64,000 bases of DNA, from positions 1,054,001-1,118,000 of the forward strand of contig WJXW01000001.1 of the NCBI GenBank assembly GCA_015832175.1, in the 5' to 3' direction. The notes under the pieces were generated by a model. The model made no database searches, had not been told where the DNA came from, and saw only the letters and a list, made by a program, of their open reading frames with translations. Position 1 is the stretch's first letter. Every line of letters begins with the position of its first letter. Of this stretch, positions 21,849 through 32,227 are shown piece after piece. The DNA is from Paraphaeosphaeria minitans (taxonomy: Eukaryota > Ascomycota > Dothideomycetes > Pleosporales > Didymosphaeriaceae). The position numbers were made by a program, and so were the translations under genes.

Positions 21849-23672
21849 ATGCTGTTGCATTGTAATACACATCTATTCACCACCACCACCACCACCACCA
21901 CCACCTCCTCCTCCTCCTCGAAGGAAGACATGGCAGATAAACATCCCGGTGACATCTTCACTTCTGGAGAAACAGACCACAAAGCCAACATGGCAGCCGC
22001 TACTGATCTCTGCAAAGTTGAAAGCAACGTTGTCGGCGAGACTCACTTTGTTGAGTCAGCTGGCACCAAGCGCAACATCAAATCTCGACATGCCCAAATG
22101 ATAGCCATTGGAGGAACCATCGGTACAGGTCTCTTCGTCGGCGCCGGCCAGGCTCTCGTTATCGGCGGTCCGGCCTTCACATTAATCGCATACTGTCTGA
22201 CCTCACTTCTGGTCTATTGCATCGTTTCAGCGATCATGGAAGTCGCTACCTTCCTTCCGCTCTCAGGCTGCTCCATGGCTTACTACGCCAATCGATTCGT
22301 CTCACCGTCGATCGGGTTCGCGTTAGGCTGGCTGTACTTCTATAGCTTTGGGATACTTGTGGCATATGAGATCACAGCGGCGGGCATAGTGATCAATTTC
22401 TGGCCAAACGATGTACACATTGCTGTATGGATAACGATCATGATGGTGCTCATCATCGGCCTCAATCTTTCGTCGGTTGCTATTTACGCTGAGACGGAGT
22501 TTTGGTTCGCCGGTATCAAGGTGATCATGATCATTGGGCTGTTACTCTTGGCCTTCATACTTACACTGGGTGGTAGCCCAACACACGATCGGTTAGGTGT
22601 GGCCCTCCTCTCTAATTATCTACGATCAGAGCTGACAGATATAACAGGGTTTCGATATTGGAATGATCCCGGCGCGACCAGAACATACATTGTCGGTGGT
22701 GCCGGCGGACGCTTCACAGCTTTTCTCTACGTCTGGGTATTTTCCGGATTCTCCTTTTACTTTGGCCCCGAGCTCATAATATTCACGGCCGGCGAGATGA
22801 GAAACCCTCGAAAAAACCTTCCGATAGCGGGTCGTCGGTTCTTCGGCCGGCTAATGTTCTTTTACGTGCTGGCGTCACTGGCAATTGGCGTCATTTGCAG
22901 CTCAACGGCGGAAGGCCTCACCTCTTCATCAGGAAACGCCAACGCATCGCCGTGGGTCATTGCCATCCGAAACGCTAAGATTGAGGCGTTGCCTTCGATC
23001 ATCAATGCTGGTATCTTGATAAGTGCTTGGTCCGCAGGCAATGCTTACCTCTACATGTCCAGTCGAGCTCTGTACTCCCTGGCAATTGGGGGAAATGCGC
23101 CTAGGATCTTTGTCAAGTGCAACAAATACGGCCTTCCGGTTTACGCAGTCATCGCTGCGTCCTGCTTTGCACCACTAGCATATCTAAATGTGGTCTCTGC
23201 AGCTGGCGAAATTTTCAATTGGTTCATCAGCCTTACCAATACGGCGGGTTATACCAGCTGGATCGTTTGCTGTGTCATATTTCTACGGTTCCGCAGAGCG
23301 TGCGCTGCCCAGGGCATTTCTGTGCCTTATCAGTCGAAAATACAGCCCTACGGAGCGTACATCGGTTTGGTAACTTTCACCTTCTTGCTGCTCATGAACG
23401 GCTTCACCCAATTTTACCCTGGTCACTTTACAGCTTCTGGATTCTTAACGACATATTTGGGTATCCCTATCTTTCTAGTGCTCTGGCTAAGTCATAAGAT
23501 CCTTGCTGGTAGGGAGGATCCTTGGTTGCAGCACCCACTGGAGACCGACCTGACCACTGGTTTGAGAGAGGTCGAGATCGACGCCGCGACGTGGGACAGG
23601 CTGGAAAACGCAAAGGAGCGAAACATGGGAAGCCAGAATTGGCTGAAGAAGTTATCTATCATCTGGGGTTAG
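21849..23672 (+). CDS. Amino-acid permease (APC superfamily, fungal YAT type)
   Basis: Intronless, 607 aa from the first ATG. A second in-frame ATG at 21930 (MADKHPGDIF) would drop a Thr/Ser tract encoded by a CAC/CTC microsatellite and may be the true start. After a polar N-tail the conserved block reads HAQMIAIGGTIGTGLFVGAG, the TM1 substrate-binding signature of fungal amino-acid permeases such as GAP1 and PUT4. Twelve hydrophobic segments follow, with the conserved FSFYFGPELIIFTAGEMRNP loop region. The C-tail (LETDLTTGLREVEID) fits the family and its ubiquitin/endocytosis-controlled tail. It imports an amino acid or related amine with protons at the plasma membrane. The divergent regulator suggests substrate-specific induction. 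Confidence 0.9.
   Translation: MLLHCNTHLFTTTTTTTTTSSSSSKEDMADKHPGDIFTSGETDHKANMAAATDLCKVESNVVGETHFVESAGTKRNIKSRHAQMIAIGGTIGTGLFVGAGQALVIGGPAFTLIAYCLTSLLVYCIVSAIMEVATFLPLSGCSMAYYANRFVSPSIGFALGWLYFYSFGILVAYEITAAGIVINFWPNDVHIAVWITIMMVLIIGLNLSSVAIYAETEFWFAGIKVIMIIGLLLLAFILTLGGSPTHDRLGVALLSNYLRSELTDITGFRYWNDPGATRTYIVGGAGGRFTAFLYVWVFSGFSFYFGPELIIFTAGEMRNPRKNLPIAGRRFFGRLMFFYVLASLAIGVICSSTAEGLTSSSGNANASPWVIAIRNAKIEALPSIINAGILISAWSAGNAYLYMSSRALYSLAIGGNAPRIFVKCNKYGLPVYAVIAASCFAPLAYLNVVSAAGEIFNWFISLTNTAGYTSWIVCCVIFLRFRRACAAQGISVPYQSKIQPYGAYIGLVTFTFLLLMNGFTQFYPGHFTASGFLTTYLGIPIFLVLWLSHKILAGREDPWLQHPLETDLTTGLREVEIDAATWDRLENAKERNMGSQNWLKKLSIIWG
21880..21918 (+). repeat. CAC/CTC trinucleotide microsatellite
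   Basis: (CAC)n followed by (CTC)n just before the second ATG of the permease. It codes for Thr and Ser runs if the first ATG is used, otherwise it is 5' leader. Confidence 0.85.
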
Positions 23673-24343
23673 TCATCTTGGGGCTTTCCTTGCTTGCTGC
23701 TCCAATGTTGTTTCATAGCTCACTTAGTAGCTGGGTACCGAAGGCTTAGGGTTTTTTCAGATACACAAATTTGGCGACCCCATTTCTTCACGTTCAAATG
23801 AGTTTAATATGCTATATGATGAAATATTATTGCAACCAAGAACTTCGTGGAGCATACACTGCATTCCTGAAGCTAATCGGATATCGGTATCCACGGTAGC
23901 GGTTGATCATATCAGTGTAGATACAATGGCAGGATGAAAAACAGTCTGAGCTTGTTTATACTGCACCACAGGGGCTGACACAAGAAAATGGGGTTTAGGA
24001 CCACCTAGTTCTATAGAAGCTCACTCTATGATTACAGTTATGAAACTGCAACCTAATAGTATATTCAGAGTTCCCATAGCCAAGTGGTCCAATAGCCTAT
24101 CTGACACTAACTTAACCGTAGAACAATGTCAACTATGCTCGGCGATAGCTCCGCTGAATGCCTAGAACATCAGAGTTGATAGTGGTACGAGGAGAAGGGC
24201 ATGGGCTTAGGGCAAAATCAAAAGGGAAAGCAACCCCGACACCTGCAGCGCTAGGTAGGTAGGTAGGGATCAGCATCCGATAACAATCGAACACCAACGC
24301 TATATGCCCCACTTTGACCCCGCATCCAACTGGCAGATGTTGA

Positions 24344-24501
24344 TACCGTAGAGTTTTTCTACTGCCGGTTGAGCTAGATCGCACCTTGCATCCAGTTATA
24401 CAAGCTGTACATTCTTTTTTTACCCGCTTTTACGATCTATTTTGTTTCCTGATTAGATCGTTTATCGTTAGCTCAACCGGCATCAGAAAAACTCTACGGT
24501 A
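24344..24501. mobile_element. MITE-like inverted-repeat element, copy 1
   Basis: 158 bp bounded by terminal inverted repeats of about 33 bp: TACCGTAGAGTTTTTCT then GCCGGTTGAGCTA, answered by TAGCTCAACCGGC and AGAAAAACTCTACGGTA, with two mismatches. The interior is AT-rich and has no ORF. No clear target-site duplication; the outer TA on both sides is part of the repeat. Confidence 0.75.
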
Positions 24502-24596
24502 ACGGCCGGGACGGTAAAATGGCAGAGGGGAAGATATGATGTATGCAGGAAGGTCATGCAGACGCCTTCTCTCAGCCTCGAAAACCTCCTGAAATG

Positions 24597-24751
24597 ACCG
24601 TAGAGTTTTGCAGATCCCGGTTGAGCTACTTAGCACCTTGCACCAATCACATAAGTTATACGACAGTTGTGACCTGATTTTCACGGTCCATTCTGTTTTC
24701 TAAATAGATCGCTCATCAATAGCTCAACCGGAAAGTACAAAACCCTACGGT
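24597..24751. mobile_element. MITE-like inverted-repeat element, copy 2
   Basis: 155 bp, same family and orientation as copy 1. Ends ACCGTAGAGTTTTG and CAAAACCCTACGGT, sub-terminal CCGGTTGAGCTA and TAGCTCAACCGG. Shared interior blocks (AGCACCTTGCA versus CGCACCTTGCA; ATAGATCGCTCATC versus TTAGATCGTTTATC) show homology over the full length with clear divergence. Confidence 0.75.
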
Positions 24752-24894
24752 GTACAGAAGACCCCAGAACGCACCGACCCTTGCTTCAGTGCTATTTAAC
24801 ATGTAGTACGATTGACATACTGATACCTCTCAACTACTTCGTATTATAGGCACAATATATTTTCCCTCCTTACCACAGCCACCTCGTACGAAAT

Positions 24895-26622
24895 ATGGCA
24901 TCGGCCGCTCGTCAATCCAGTCAGACGTATGACGTCTTGATCATTGGTGCAGGACTTTCTGGAGTTTACAGTCTTTACGAAATCAGAAAACGCTTCTCGT
25001 CGTGGCGTGTAACAGTAATCGAAGCCGGCGACGACGTTGGCGGAGTCTGGTATTGGAACAGCTATCCAGGCTGTCAAATTGATACCGAGTCTCTTTCCTA
25101 CTGTTACTCTTTCGACGAAGAACTTCTGGAAGAATGGAACTGGAAAGATACCTTCGCATTTCAGCCAGACACGCACAAGTACATCAAGCGCGTTGCTGAA
25201 AAGCACGACCTGTACAAAGATATCCAGTTTAACAGGCGGATCAAATCTGCATACTGGAACGACGAAATGCACACCTGGACCTTTTTCGACGAAGATGGCA
25301 ATCAGTATTCCACCAGGTTCCTCGTGACTTGCTTGGGTTTCCTCTCTAACCCGACGTTGCCTGCCATACCGGGTATCGAGAACTTTCGAGGCGAAGCATT
25401 CCACACTTCGCGATGGCCTAAGGACATTGACATACACCAAGACCTCTCCAGGAAGCGTATTGGTGTCATCGGTACAGGAGCCACGGGGATCCAGACCATA
25501 ACAGCGCTTTCTAAAATCGACAACATCGGATCATTGAGCATTTTCCAGCGCACGGCAAACTGGTCTGCTCCGCTTCGAAACACAAAGATCACACCGTATG
25601 AGATGGAAATGTACAAAGGGAAATATGCTGAGCTGTTTCGCCAATGTGCAAGTACACCTACAGGCTTTATGCACACAGCAGACCCTCGCAAGTCTGCAGA
25701 TGTGACAAACGAGGAGCGCGATGCACTATGGGAGAAATTGTATGCCGAGCCAGGCTTCAGCAAGTGGTTAGGTGTCTTCAAAGACACATATACCGACCGA
25801 CAAGCAAATGAAATCTACTCCAAGTTCATGGCTGAGAAAATTCGAGCCCGAGTGCACGATAAAAACACCGCTGAGAGCTTGATACCAAAGCATGGGTATG
25901 GGACACGACGAGTGCCACTGGAGAGCGGATACTACGAGGCATTCAACCAACCTCACATCAACCTTGTCGATTTGCAGAAGAATCCAATCCAGCGGGTTAC
26001 GGAAAGCGGAATCGAAACAGCCGATGGAAGGCACCACGTTCTGGACATGATCATTTATGCTACCGGCTTTGACGCCATCACCGGCGCTTTCAGCGCCATT
26101 GAGTGGCATGCCAAAGATGATCGGCCTCTCATTGCAAGCAGCACAGGAAGCAACCGACAACCAATCTGGCCTGACCATCGCCCAAGTACGTTCTTGGGTA
26201 TTCATGTTCCTGCACTGCCAAACACATTCATGGTACTCGGACCACACCAGCCCTTTGGTAATGCAACCCGCAGCATAGAACATACCGTTAGTGCTATAGC
26301 GGACTTGCTACAATTCTGTCAGGCGAAGGGCATTACACGCGTTGAAACAACAGCCGACGCCGTGCAAAAGTGGACTGAGCATGTTGTCGCATGCAGTCAA
26401 GGGTCAATGATCAATGAGGTCGACAGCTGGATGACTGGAGTCAACAAAAATGTTAAGGGAAAGAACGTGAGAAATGTCGCCAGATATAGCGGGAGTGTTC
26501 AAGAGTACAAGAAATGGTGTCGGGAATGCAGGGATTCGGGTTATCAAGGGCTGGCGTTTGCGTCGAAGGTGGAGGGGAACACTGACGCATCTTCTGATCA
26601 TTCGCTGAGAGCTTCTTTGTAA
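24895..26622 (+). CDS. FAD-dependent Baeyer-Villiger-type monooxygenase
   Basis: Intronless, 575 aa. FAD-binding Rossmann motif GAGLSG at 18-23, the BVMO fingerprint FRGEAFHTSRWP at 164-175 (FxGxxxHxxxWP) and NADPH-binding GTGATG at 193-198. The second fingerprint area reads IIYATGFD. The sequence is like cyclohexanone/phenylacetone monooxygenases, which insert oxygen next to a ketone using NADPH and O2 to make an ester or lactone. Length is normal and all cofactor motifs are intact. It is followed at 550 bp by an EthD protein and preceded by a permease and a regulator, which suggests a catabolic or tailoring pathway. Two MITE-like elements occupy its promoter. Confidence 0.92.
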   Translation: MASAARQSSQTYDVLIIGAGLSGVYSLYEIRKRFSSWRVTVIEAGDDVGGVWYWNSYPGCQIDTESLSYCYSFDEELLEEWNWKDTFAFQPDTHKYIKRVAEKHDLYKDIQFNRRIKSAYWNDEMHTWTFFDEDGNQYSTRFLVTCLGFLSNPTLPAIPGIENFRGEAFHTSRWPKDIDIHQDLSRKRIGVIGTGATGIQTITALSKIDNIGSLSIFQRTANWSAPLRNTKITPYEMEMYKGKYAELFRQCASTPTGFMHTADPRKSADVTNEERDALWEKLYAEPGFSKWLGVFKDTYTDRQANEIYSKFMAEKIRARVHDKNTAESLIPKHGYGTRRVPLESGYYEAFNQPHINLVDLQKNPIQRVTESGIETADGRHHVLDMIIYATGFDAITGAFSAIEWHAKDDRPLIASSTGSNRQPIWPDHRPSTFLGIHVPALPNTFMVLGPHQPFGNATRSIEHTVSAIADLLQFCQAKGITRVETTADAVQKWTEHVVACSQGSMINEVDSWMTGVNKNVKGKNVRNVARYSGSVQEYKKWCRECRDSGYQGLAFASKVEGNTDASSDHSLRASL

Positions 26623-27172
26623 AATTGTCTGGTGCATTGGAGAGTCCTGGGCCGATATAGACTAGGCTGTAGATAGTTCTAATACGATATTAGACCACAG
26701 GGTTAACTGCATTGTTCCTCGTGGTGTATCAAAGGGTGCTCAAACGATTTTCAGCGCATTATTTTTTTGTCGGGCGTATACTGAGCTCGAAAGTAGTGTT
26801 GCTAGGGGACCGCCCGCTCCCATTTCGATCACGTGGTTCTTTCGCTGACTGCATATTTGGCCTGGAGTTATCGGACGTAATTTTTCTTACTAATAGGGTC
26901 CATGGTAATGTTATGCAAGTGACAACGTGAGGGCAAGCCGACATATCCCAGGCGAGGTAGGTCGTCTATAGGCTCAACGCACACTTTATTACGCCAGGCA
27001 ACTGTCCGGGACAACTCCAGGACGACTCCATGACAAACCATCCAATGAGCAACCCTGTAACGACCCGCGTAGCTAGCGAGTATATGTGCGGTATAAGTGG
27101 AGGTGCTGGCCTCTCGGCTAAAACTTGCGCTTCAACACACCGAAGACATATCTACACATTGCATCATCACAA
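26623..27172. other. Intergenic between monooxygenase and EthD gene
   Basis: Promoter of the EthD gene. I see no gene or repeat. Confidence 0.5.
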
Positions 27173-27583
27173 ATGGCACAGTCAGCCCCCACTCAGCCCT
27201 CAGGCCCCCAGCGATACTGCATCGTAGCCTTTCTCGCCAAGATACCTTCAATCACGCTCGAAGAGTTCCGCGACTACTATGAAACCAAGCACATCCCGCT
27301 TGTCAAGCGTCACCTCACCGCCGCAGGTGTGCCTTTACCCCTCGTTTACTCGCGCCGGTTCATCGATTCGAAGACCCCGACCGTCTCTGCTAGCGGAGTT
27401 AATGTCGGTTTCGACTGCGTAACCGAGCTTCAGTTCTCCAGTAAAGAAGATTTCGAGAAGTTTTGGGTGGCACCCTTGATGACGGGAGAAGGATCCACAA
27501 AGGTGGGAGAGGATGAGGCAAAGTTCATTGATCGGGAAAAGACAGTCGCGTATCAATTTGAGATGCACCAGACCGAGGGTTAA
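27173..27583 (+). CDS. EthD-domain protein
   Basis: A 136-aa single-exon protein. The upstream in-frame extension has no support, and the ATG at 27173 gives MAQSAPTQPSG. The EthD (dimeric alpha/beta barrel) pattern is visible: FLAKIPSITLEEFRDYYETKHIPLVKRHL, then a VGFDCVTELQFSSKEDFEKF strand-helix, ending before KTVAYQFEMHQ. EthD was named for a protein needed in bacterial ETBE degradation, and fungal relatives include cyclases, decarboxylases and isomerases beside oxygenases. The conserved His of the KHIPL segment is present and could be catalytic. It may process the monooxygenase product; that is inference from adjacency only. Confidence 0.85.
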   Translation: MAQSAPTQPSGPQRYCIVAFLAKIPSITLEEFRDYYETKHIPLVKRHLTAAGVPLPLVYSRRFIDSKTPTVSASGVNVGFDCVTELQFSSKEDFEKFWVAPLMTGEGSTKVGEDEAKFIDREKTVAYQFEMHQTEG

Positions 27584-28090
27584 TTAAACGGGACTGAGAG
27601 ATAGGAATTCTCAACGTTGATTAGTATACTGTGTTTGGGTGATGTTGCAAGCTGCACTACGAAAATGCGGCATGATGTCACTGGTATAGTGAGGGTCAAG
27701 TCGTAATGTTGGTGTAATTTGGTGATGAAGCGCAACAGCACTCCAGCTTGAGTACCTTCAGCCACGATAGCATAGAGTAGTTCTCCAAAGGAAACATCAA
27801 AATTTAACTAGGTTCTCGTGTTCTTCAAGGCTCAGCTTAACAGCCGAACCCCCGGCCTTGATTCCTTACGTATCTGAAAAGGGTAAGCGCATTCCAAGGT
27901 TGCTGCCGAATGGGCCGCATGACGTAGATGTTTGCTGAAACCGCGCGGGTAGCTTTCACAGCTCGCGTCCCGCCTTTAAATCCACCTTGCTCGCGCTGCC
28001 CTCCATTAACACGCTTCTTACCAACAGGATCTCCTTCCAAACCTAGCACATACGGCCCTTGACCTCCTGTAACTACTCACCAACCTAGTC
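27584..28090. other. Intergenic
   Basis: No gene seen. The last 100 bp before 28091 are CT-rich, consistent with a promoter and leader. Confidence 0.5.
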
Positions 28091-28835
28091 ATGGATGTAA
28101 GAAACGACAATGGCCGATGAAGGACGACGAGAGTGCTGACAATCGTTTGCCAGGTCTACTACTTCTACTCGTATGGAACCGCTGCCTGGATGGCCTTGCA
28201 AGCCGCTCCTTTGATTGCTTCGCCGACGATGATCATGGCGCTTCTCTCCCCAGAAGTCCGAGAGCCATCGAGTACGCATGAGCTCCACTACGACTTCCTT
28301 GCGGCTCCCACTGACCTGTGAATCAGCTCTCGAAATTTACTTTTCGCGCCAATTGGGACTTGCGCTGCTTGCGATAGGTGCACTGAATATACTTCTCACG
28401 GGCTCCGTACCGCTATCGAGTAGGCTCTCTGAAGGTAACGATGAAGCCCCAATTGCCACGTTGCACTTCCAGTTGACGCGCCGCAGGAGCAACTACGTCG
28501 GCAACCGACCCTAAAGCACCCTACGCCCTCCCCACGCTCACAATAACGGCTTTCTTCCATGCGGCCCTCGCCTTCTATGGATACACCATGTGGACCGAGA
28601 CTGGCGTGTTCAGCTTCGGACTAGGTACACTTGGCAGCAGCTTCTTCTGCGCTGTTGCCATGTGGTGCATCCTGTTTGCGAGCAGCGATGGCCGCATCAG
28701 CCGCAAGACAGGCGCGGACAAGAGGTAGAAGCTCTGCATACTTTGTTTTACGGTCCAATACTAAAGCCTAACAGGACGAGCGGATTCCCCTTCAAGAACA
28801 ATCAGGCACACTCGGAGCTGAAGAAGGGTAGGTAA
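28091..28835 (+). CDS. Small four-helix membrane protein, unknown function
   Basis: Five exons: 28091-28096, 28154-28271, 28327-28434, 28517-28724 and 28775-28835, in phase throughout, giving 166 aa. The first exon is only ATG-GAT. The chain reads MDVYYFYSYGTAAWMALQAA and then has four hydrophobic segments: LQAAPLIASPTMIMALL, QLGLALLAIGALNILLTG, LTITAFFHAALAFYGYTMW and FGLGTLGSSFFCAVAMWCILF. The tail is basic and polar (GFPFKNNQAHSELKKGR). The intron 3 acceptor is CTAAAG. I do not recognise the family; similar small membrane proteins are widespread and uncharacterised in ascomycetes. The consistent splicing across four introns is the main support for it being real. Confidence 0.75.
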
Positions 28836-29739
28836 ACTGCTTGGCCGCTCTCAAAAAGGCATACTGTTCGGCCGACGATAAAGCACATACGACCGCAAGC
28901 CAAGTGCTGGTCACTATTGCGTAGGGTTGAGAGGGGCGAATGACCGCCAGGGCATCAAACTACAGAGCTGCCATTAGGCGGGCGAGCGTCTTGGGCAGGG
29001 AGTGAACACGGGTTAAACAAAGCAACGACAACCAGCACTTTTAAAATAGCAGCATTGGGGAATGGGCTGTTGTACTATAACAGCTTCTTTTTGAATTAAA
29101 ATATGTCCATGACTGATGATCATGTGCTTTTGTAATGATGCCGTGTTGTGTGAAGAGACTGGATCCAGATATATGTGCACTTGCATTATGACTGACTAAC
29201 CTCTCATCTACTTCGGTATATGTGTGCAATGATGCGGCGATGATCGTGGCGAACGGCTGGCGATGACTTTCAAAGCCGAATTGCATCCGCAACGAAGACT
29301 ACCTGATGAACAGTCAGCAATGTAAAGGATACTAGGCGACAACTAGAACCGTTCGAACAATGCTATCAGATTAAGTGTAGTGAAAGAGTTACTCCGCATG
29401 CGACTTGCCACGAGGCGGGCCGTTGGAATTGCAGAACTCGAATATTCATCAGGGAGGGCGAGGAACAGAAAAAGCCACTTACTTTGGAGAATACACTCGA
29501 CGAGATGAGGCGCGCTCAATTGCGGCAGTACGGACCGAGAACGAGAGTGCGTTGCTTCTGTACCTGCAGAGTGAAGGAGGGACGGACAAAAGTTTCGCGT
29601 TTGGAGCTCCAGTGCGCTCCTCCGCCTAGATACCTACCTAGTCTGTGCGCCAGAGCAGCACCCGTCGACCGAACGCGTCGAGCAATGTCTCCTCCCTTTC
29701 TCAACAACCACCTCTCGCACGTCCGTCGCCGCCGCCACA
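28836..29739. other. Intergenic, promoter of the C2H2 gene
   Basis: No recognised gene. ORFs at 29405-29795 overlap the C2H2 start region and are not supported by any domain. Confidence 0.45.
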
Positions 29740-31011
29740 ATGGATTCTCCAGCTTCAGACCTCTCCGACTACGCCAGCGACGACTTCCCAGATGAAGTCA
29801 AAGGCCGCCGCATCAGCATCGAACACACGCCCGACCACGAGCCCGCTGCTCGTCCAAGCAAGAGGCCACGCCTGCAGAACCGCGCTCCATCGGACCCGCC
29901 CACCAATATGCTTCCCGTCGACGACCTGGGCGAGCTCTCCGAAGACACAGACGGCTCCGTGCCGGCCTCGCCGCACCATCCTGGCATGTCAGCCGAAGAC
30001 GACTTTGGCCAGGACCAGGTCACCGTGTGCAAGTGGGAAGGCTGCGAGGCGGGTGATCTCGACAACATGGACAGACTGGTCGAGCACCTGCACGAGGACC
30101 ACATCGGCACGCGCCAGAAAAAGTACAGCTGCGAGTGGAGCGACTGCACCCGCAAAGGCATACCGCATGCCAGTGGCTATGCGCTGAGGGCGCACATGCG
30201 CAGCCACACGCGCGAGAAGCCCTTCTACTGCACCCTCCCGGGTATGCGGTCATATCGTCCCTACTAATTAGCATAGCTAACGTCCACAGAATGCGACCGC
30301 TCCTTCACACGCTCCGATGCGCTCGCCAAGCACATGCGAACGGTCCACGAGACAGAGGCATTGCGACCATCGGATCCAGTCCCCAAACACCACTCGTCGA
30401 ACCCGTCCAACAAGTTCCAGCGCATCAAACTCGTTCTGAGCGAGGAGAAGAGGTCCACAGAGAAAGGTTCCACGCCTGCTTCACCCTCATCGCATCCGCC
30501 GAATAGCGCAACCCTTCCTCCCACCGTCGAAAATGACCACTCCAACGACAACATTGTATACATACAGGATCCTGTCACCAACGAAACCATGGTGCAGTTT
30601 CCCCCGGACGTGGCCTTCACGCCAGCAGAGCTCTCCCTGCCCGCGGACATGCTGTTCCGCCGGCTGCGGCGGCAGCTACTCTGGGCGACCCAAGATGGAG
30701 AGGCGCTCCGTGTTGAGTCTGAGGCACTCGAGAAGCAGCGCAAGGACGAATGGGCTGCCAAGGAGCTGCTCGTGGAGAACATCATGGAGGGCGAGCTTGA
30801 GTGCGCCAAGCGCCGACTTGTAGAGTCTGGACAGGACGAACCTGATCACTTCGCACAGCTCGAGGCAGATGTCGTCCCGTCGAAGAAACTTCGTATTCAG
30901 CCCAAGGATGGAAAGTTCCCTTGGTGGCGAGAGGATGGTTGGCTGCATCGTCAGGAGGGAGGTGAAGATAAGGCAGAACAGGCGGCGGAAGAGCCGCTGC
31001 CGACGTTATGA
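29740..31011 (+). CDS. C2H2 zinc-finger protein, Iec1/YY1-like (putative INO80 complex subunit)
   Basis: Exons 29740-30241 and 30290-31011 encode 407 aa. The 48-nt intron (GTATGC, GCTAAC branch, CCACAG) falls inside a finger: TLP-ECDRSFTRSDALAKHMRTVH forms only after splicing. The N-terminal 95 residues are acidic. A cluster of fingers follows: CKWEGC...HLHEDH, CEWSDC...HMRSH and CTLPEC...HMRTVH. The arrangement (degenerate first finger, then GLI/YY1-like fingers with WxxC spacing) resembles fission yeast Iec1, a YY1-related subunit of INO80. The C-terminal half is helical and charged (ELSLPADMLFRRLRRQLLWA). Function as an INO80 subunit is by resemblance from memory; it could be another GLI-type regulator. 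Confidence 0.85.
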
Positions 31012-31132
31012 ACTGTCTGAATTGCGCATCCATACATTGCTTCTAGGAGTTGCGGACAACGGAAAGGATACCCTGTTTGGCTACACAATCATAACATTAC
31101 TTCTCGTGTTTTCCACCTCTATTCTGCCTCCA

Positions 31133-32227
31133 CTATTGCTCGAGGTGTCCCTGTAGTTGCTCAGGGTATCGGTGGCCTTGAATAGGGAATTTTTTCAAAA
31201 TATCCGAGATCACTTTCATATCCTCATCACTGAGCTTGACCGGCGCCGCGTTCTCCTTGACCCTAGACTCTCGTGTTGCTCCCGGGATGGGTAGAAATTC
31301 ACCAAGACCATCCTTTCCGTTGTGAGCGATGACCCAGCCAAGAGCGACCTGACCGGGAGACGCATTCCTCTGCTTAGCGATCTTCTCGACTTCGTGCAGC
31401 AGCTTGATGTTCTCGTCGAACACGTCGGGCTGGAAGCGCGGCATCATCTTTAACATTGAGTTATCGGGGATGTCCTCGTACTTTTGAAATTGTCCGGTCT
31501 GTCGGATGTTAGTATTGTACGTGCTGATCGACTCTTGAAAGAAGCATACCAAGAACCCTCGTCCGAGAGGCGAGTACGCGACAATGGGAATGCCCAGCTC
31601 TCCGCAAGTCTTCGCGACGCCATTCTCAAGAATATCCGTGCTCCAGAGCGAGAACTCGACCTCCACCGCCGACACGGGGTGGATCGCGTGCACCTTTTTG
31701 ATCGTATTCGCATTCACCTCGCTCAGACTGATGCCTCCCACCTTGCCCGCCTTGACATACTCCGCGATCGCATCGATCGTCTCCTCAACCGGCACATTTG
31801 GGTCCAATCTCGCGACCTCGAACAGGTCCAGGAACTTTTTGCCGTCCAGCCACTTGAGGCACTCGTCGATACTGCGGTGCACGTTCTTGCGGCTGCCGTC
31901 GGGGACCGGGTGCGGGCCCGGGATGCAGCCGCCTTTGATGGAGAGCACGACTTTGTCGGCGTCTTCGGGGTATTTGGTGAAGTATTCGGAGAGGAGTTGT
32001 AGCGAGTTGCGCTCGGGAGAACCGTAGATTTCGCCGCCGTTGAATGCGACCATGCCGTTGTCGACGGCGGCGCGCATTGCGGCGAAGGCTTGTTCTTGCG
32101 AGGGCGGGTCGGCGCGCCATGTGAGGCCTGGATGGTGTTAGGAACGTTTAAGCTGAGCGATGACTGCGGATGTACCCATGAGGCCGAAGCCTAGTTGGCC
32201 GACTTCCTTGTTGTTGAACTTGACCAT
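31133..32227 (-). CDS. Aldo/keto reductase, pyridoxal reductase (Plr1)-like
   Basis: Exons 32227-32176, 32127-31550 and 31498-31133 give 331 aa. The last intron is 51 nt and in frame, so it reads through as an insert in the ORF (GTATGC, TACTAAC branch, GACAG). The start is MVKFNNKEVGQLGFGLMGLTWR. The AKR tetrad residues are recognisable: an Asp in the DNGM segment, GGEIYGS with the Tyr, and LSIKGG with the Lys. The His position is replaced in the family's usual way (FEVARLD where others have HR.D). The tail has the NADPH-binding PIPGATRESRVKENAA. Plr1-like AKRs reduce pyridoxal to pyridoxine with NADPH in the cytosol. It could also reduce other aldehydes. Confidence 0.88.

Larger units (their letters stand above)
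23673..24894. other. Intergenic with two inverted-repeat elements
   Basis: Separates permease and monooxygenase. AT-rich overall, with no ORF of note. It contains the paired elements at 24344-24501 and 24597-24751; the second ends 143 bp before the monooxygenase start codon. Confidence 0.6.

Noticed and set aside
22781..22830. Possible intron in the permease gene
   Set aside because: The frame and conserved permease segments run unbroken through the whole ORF.
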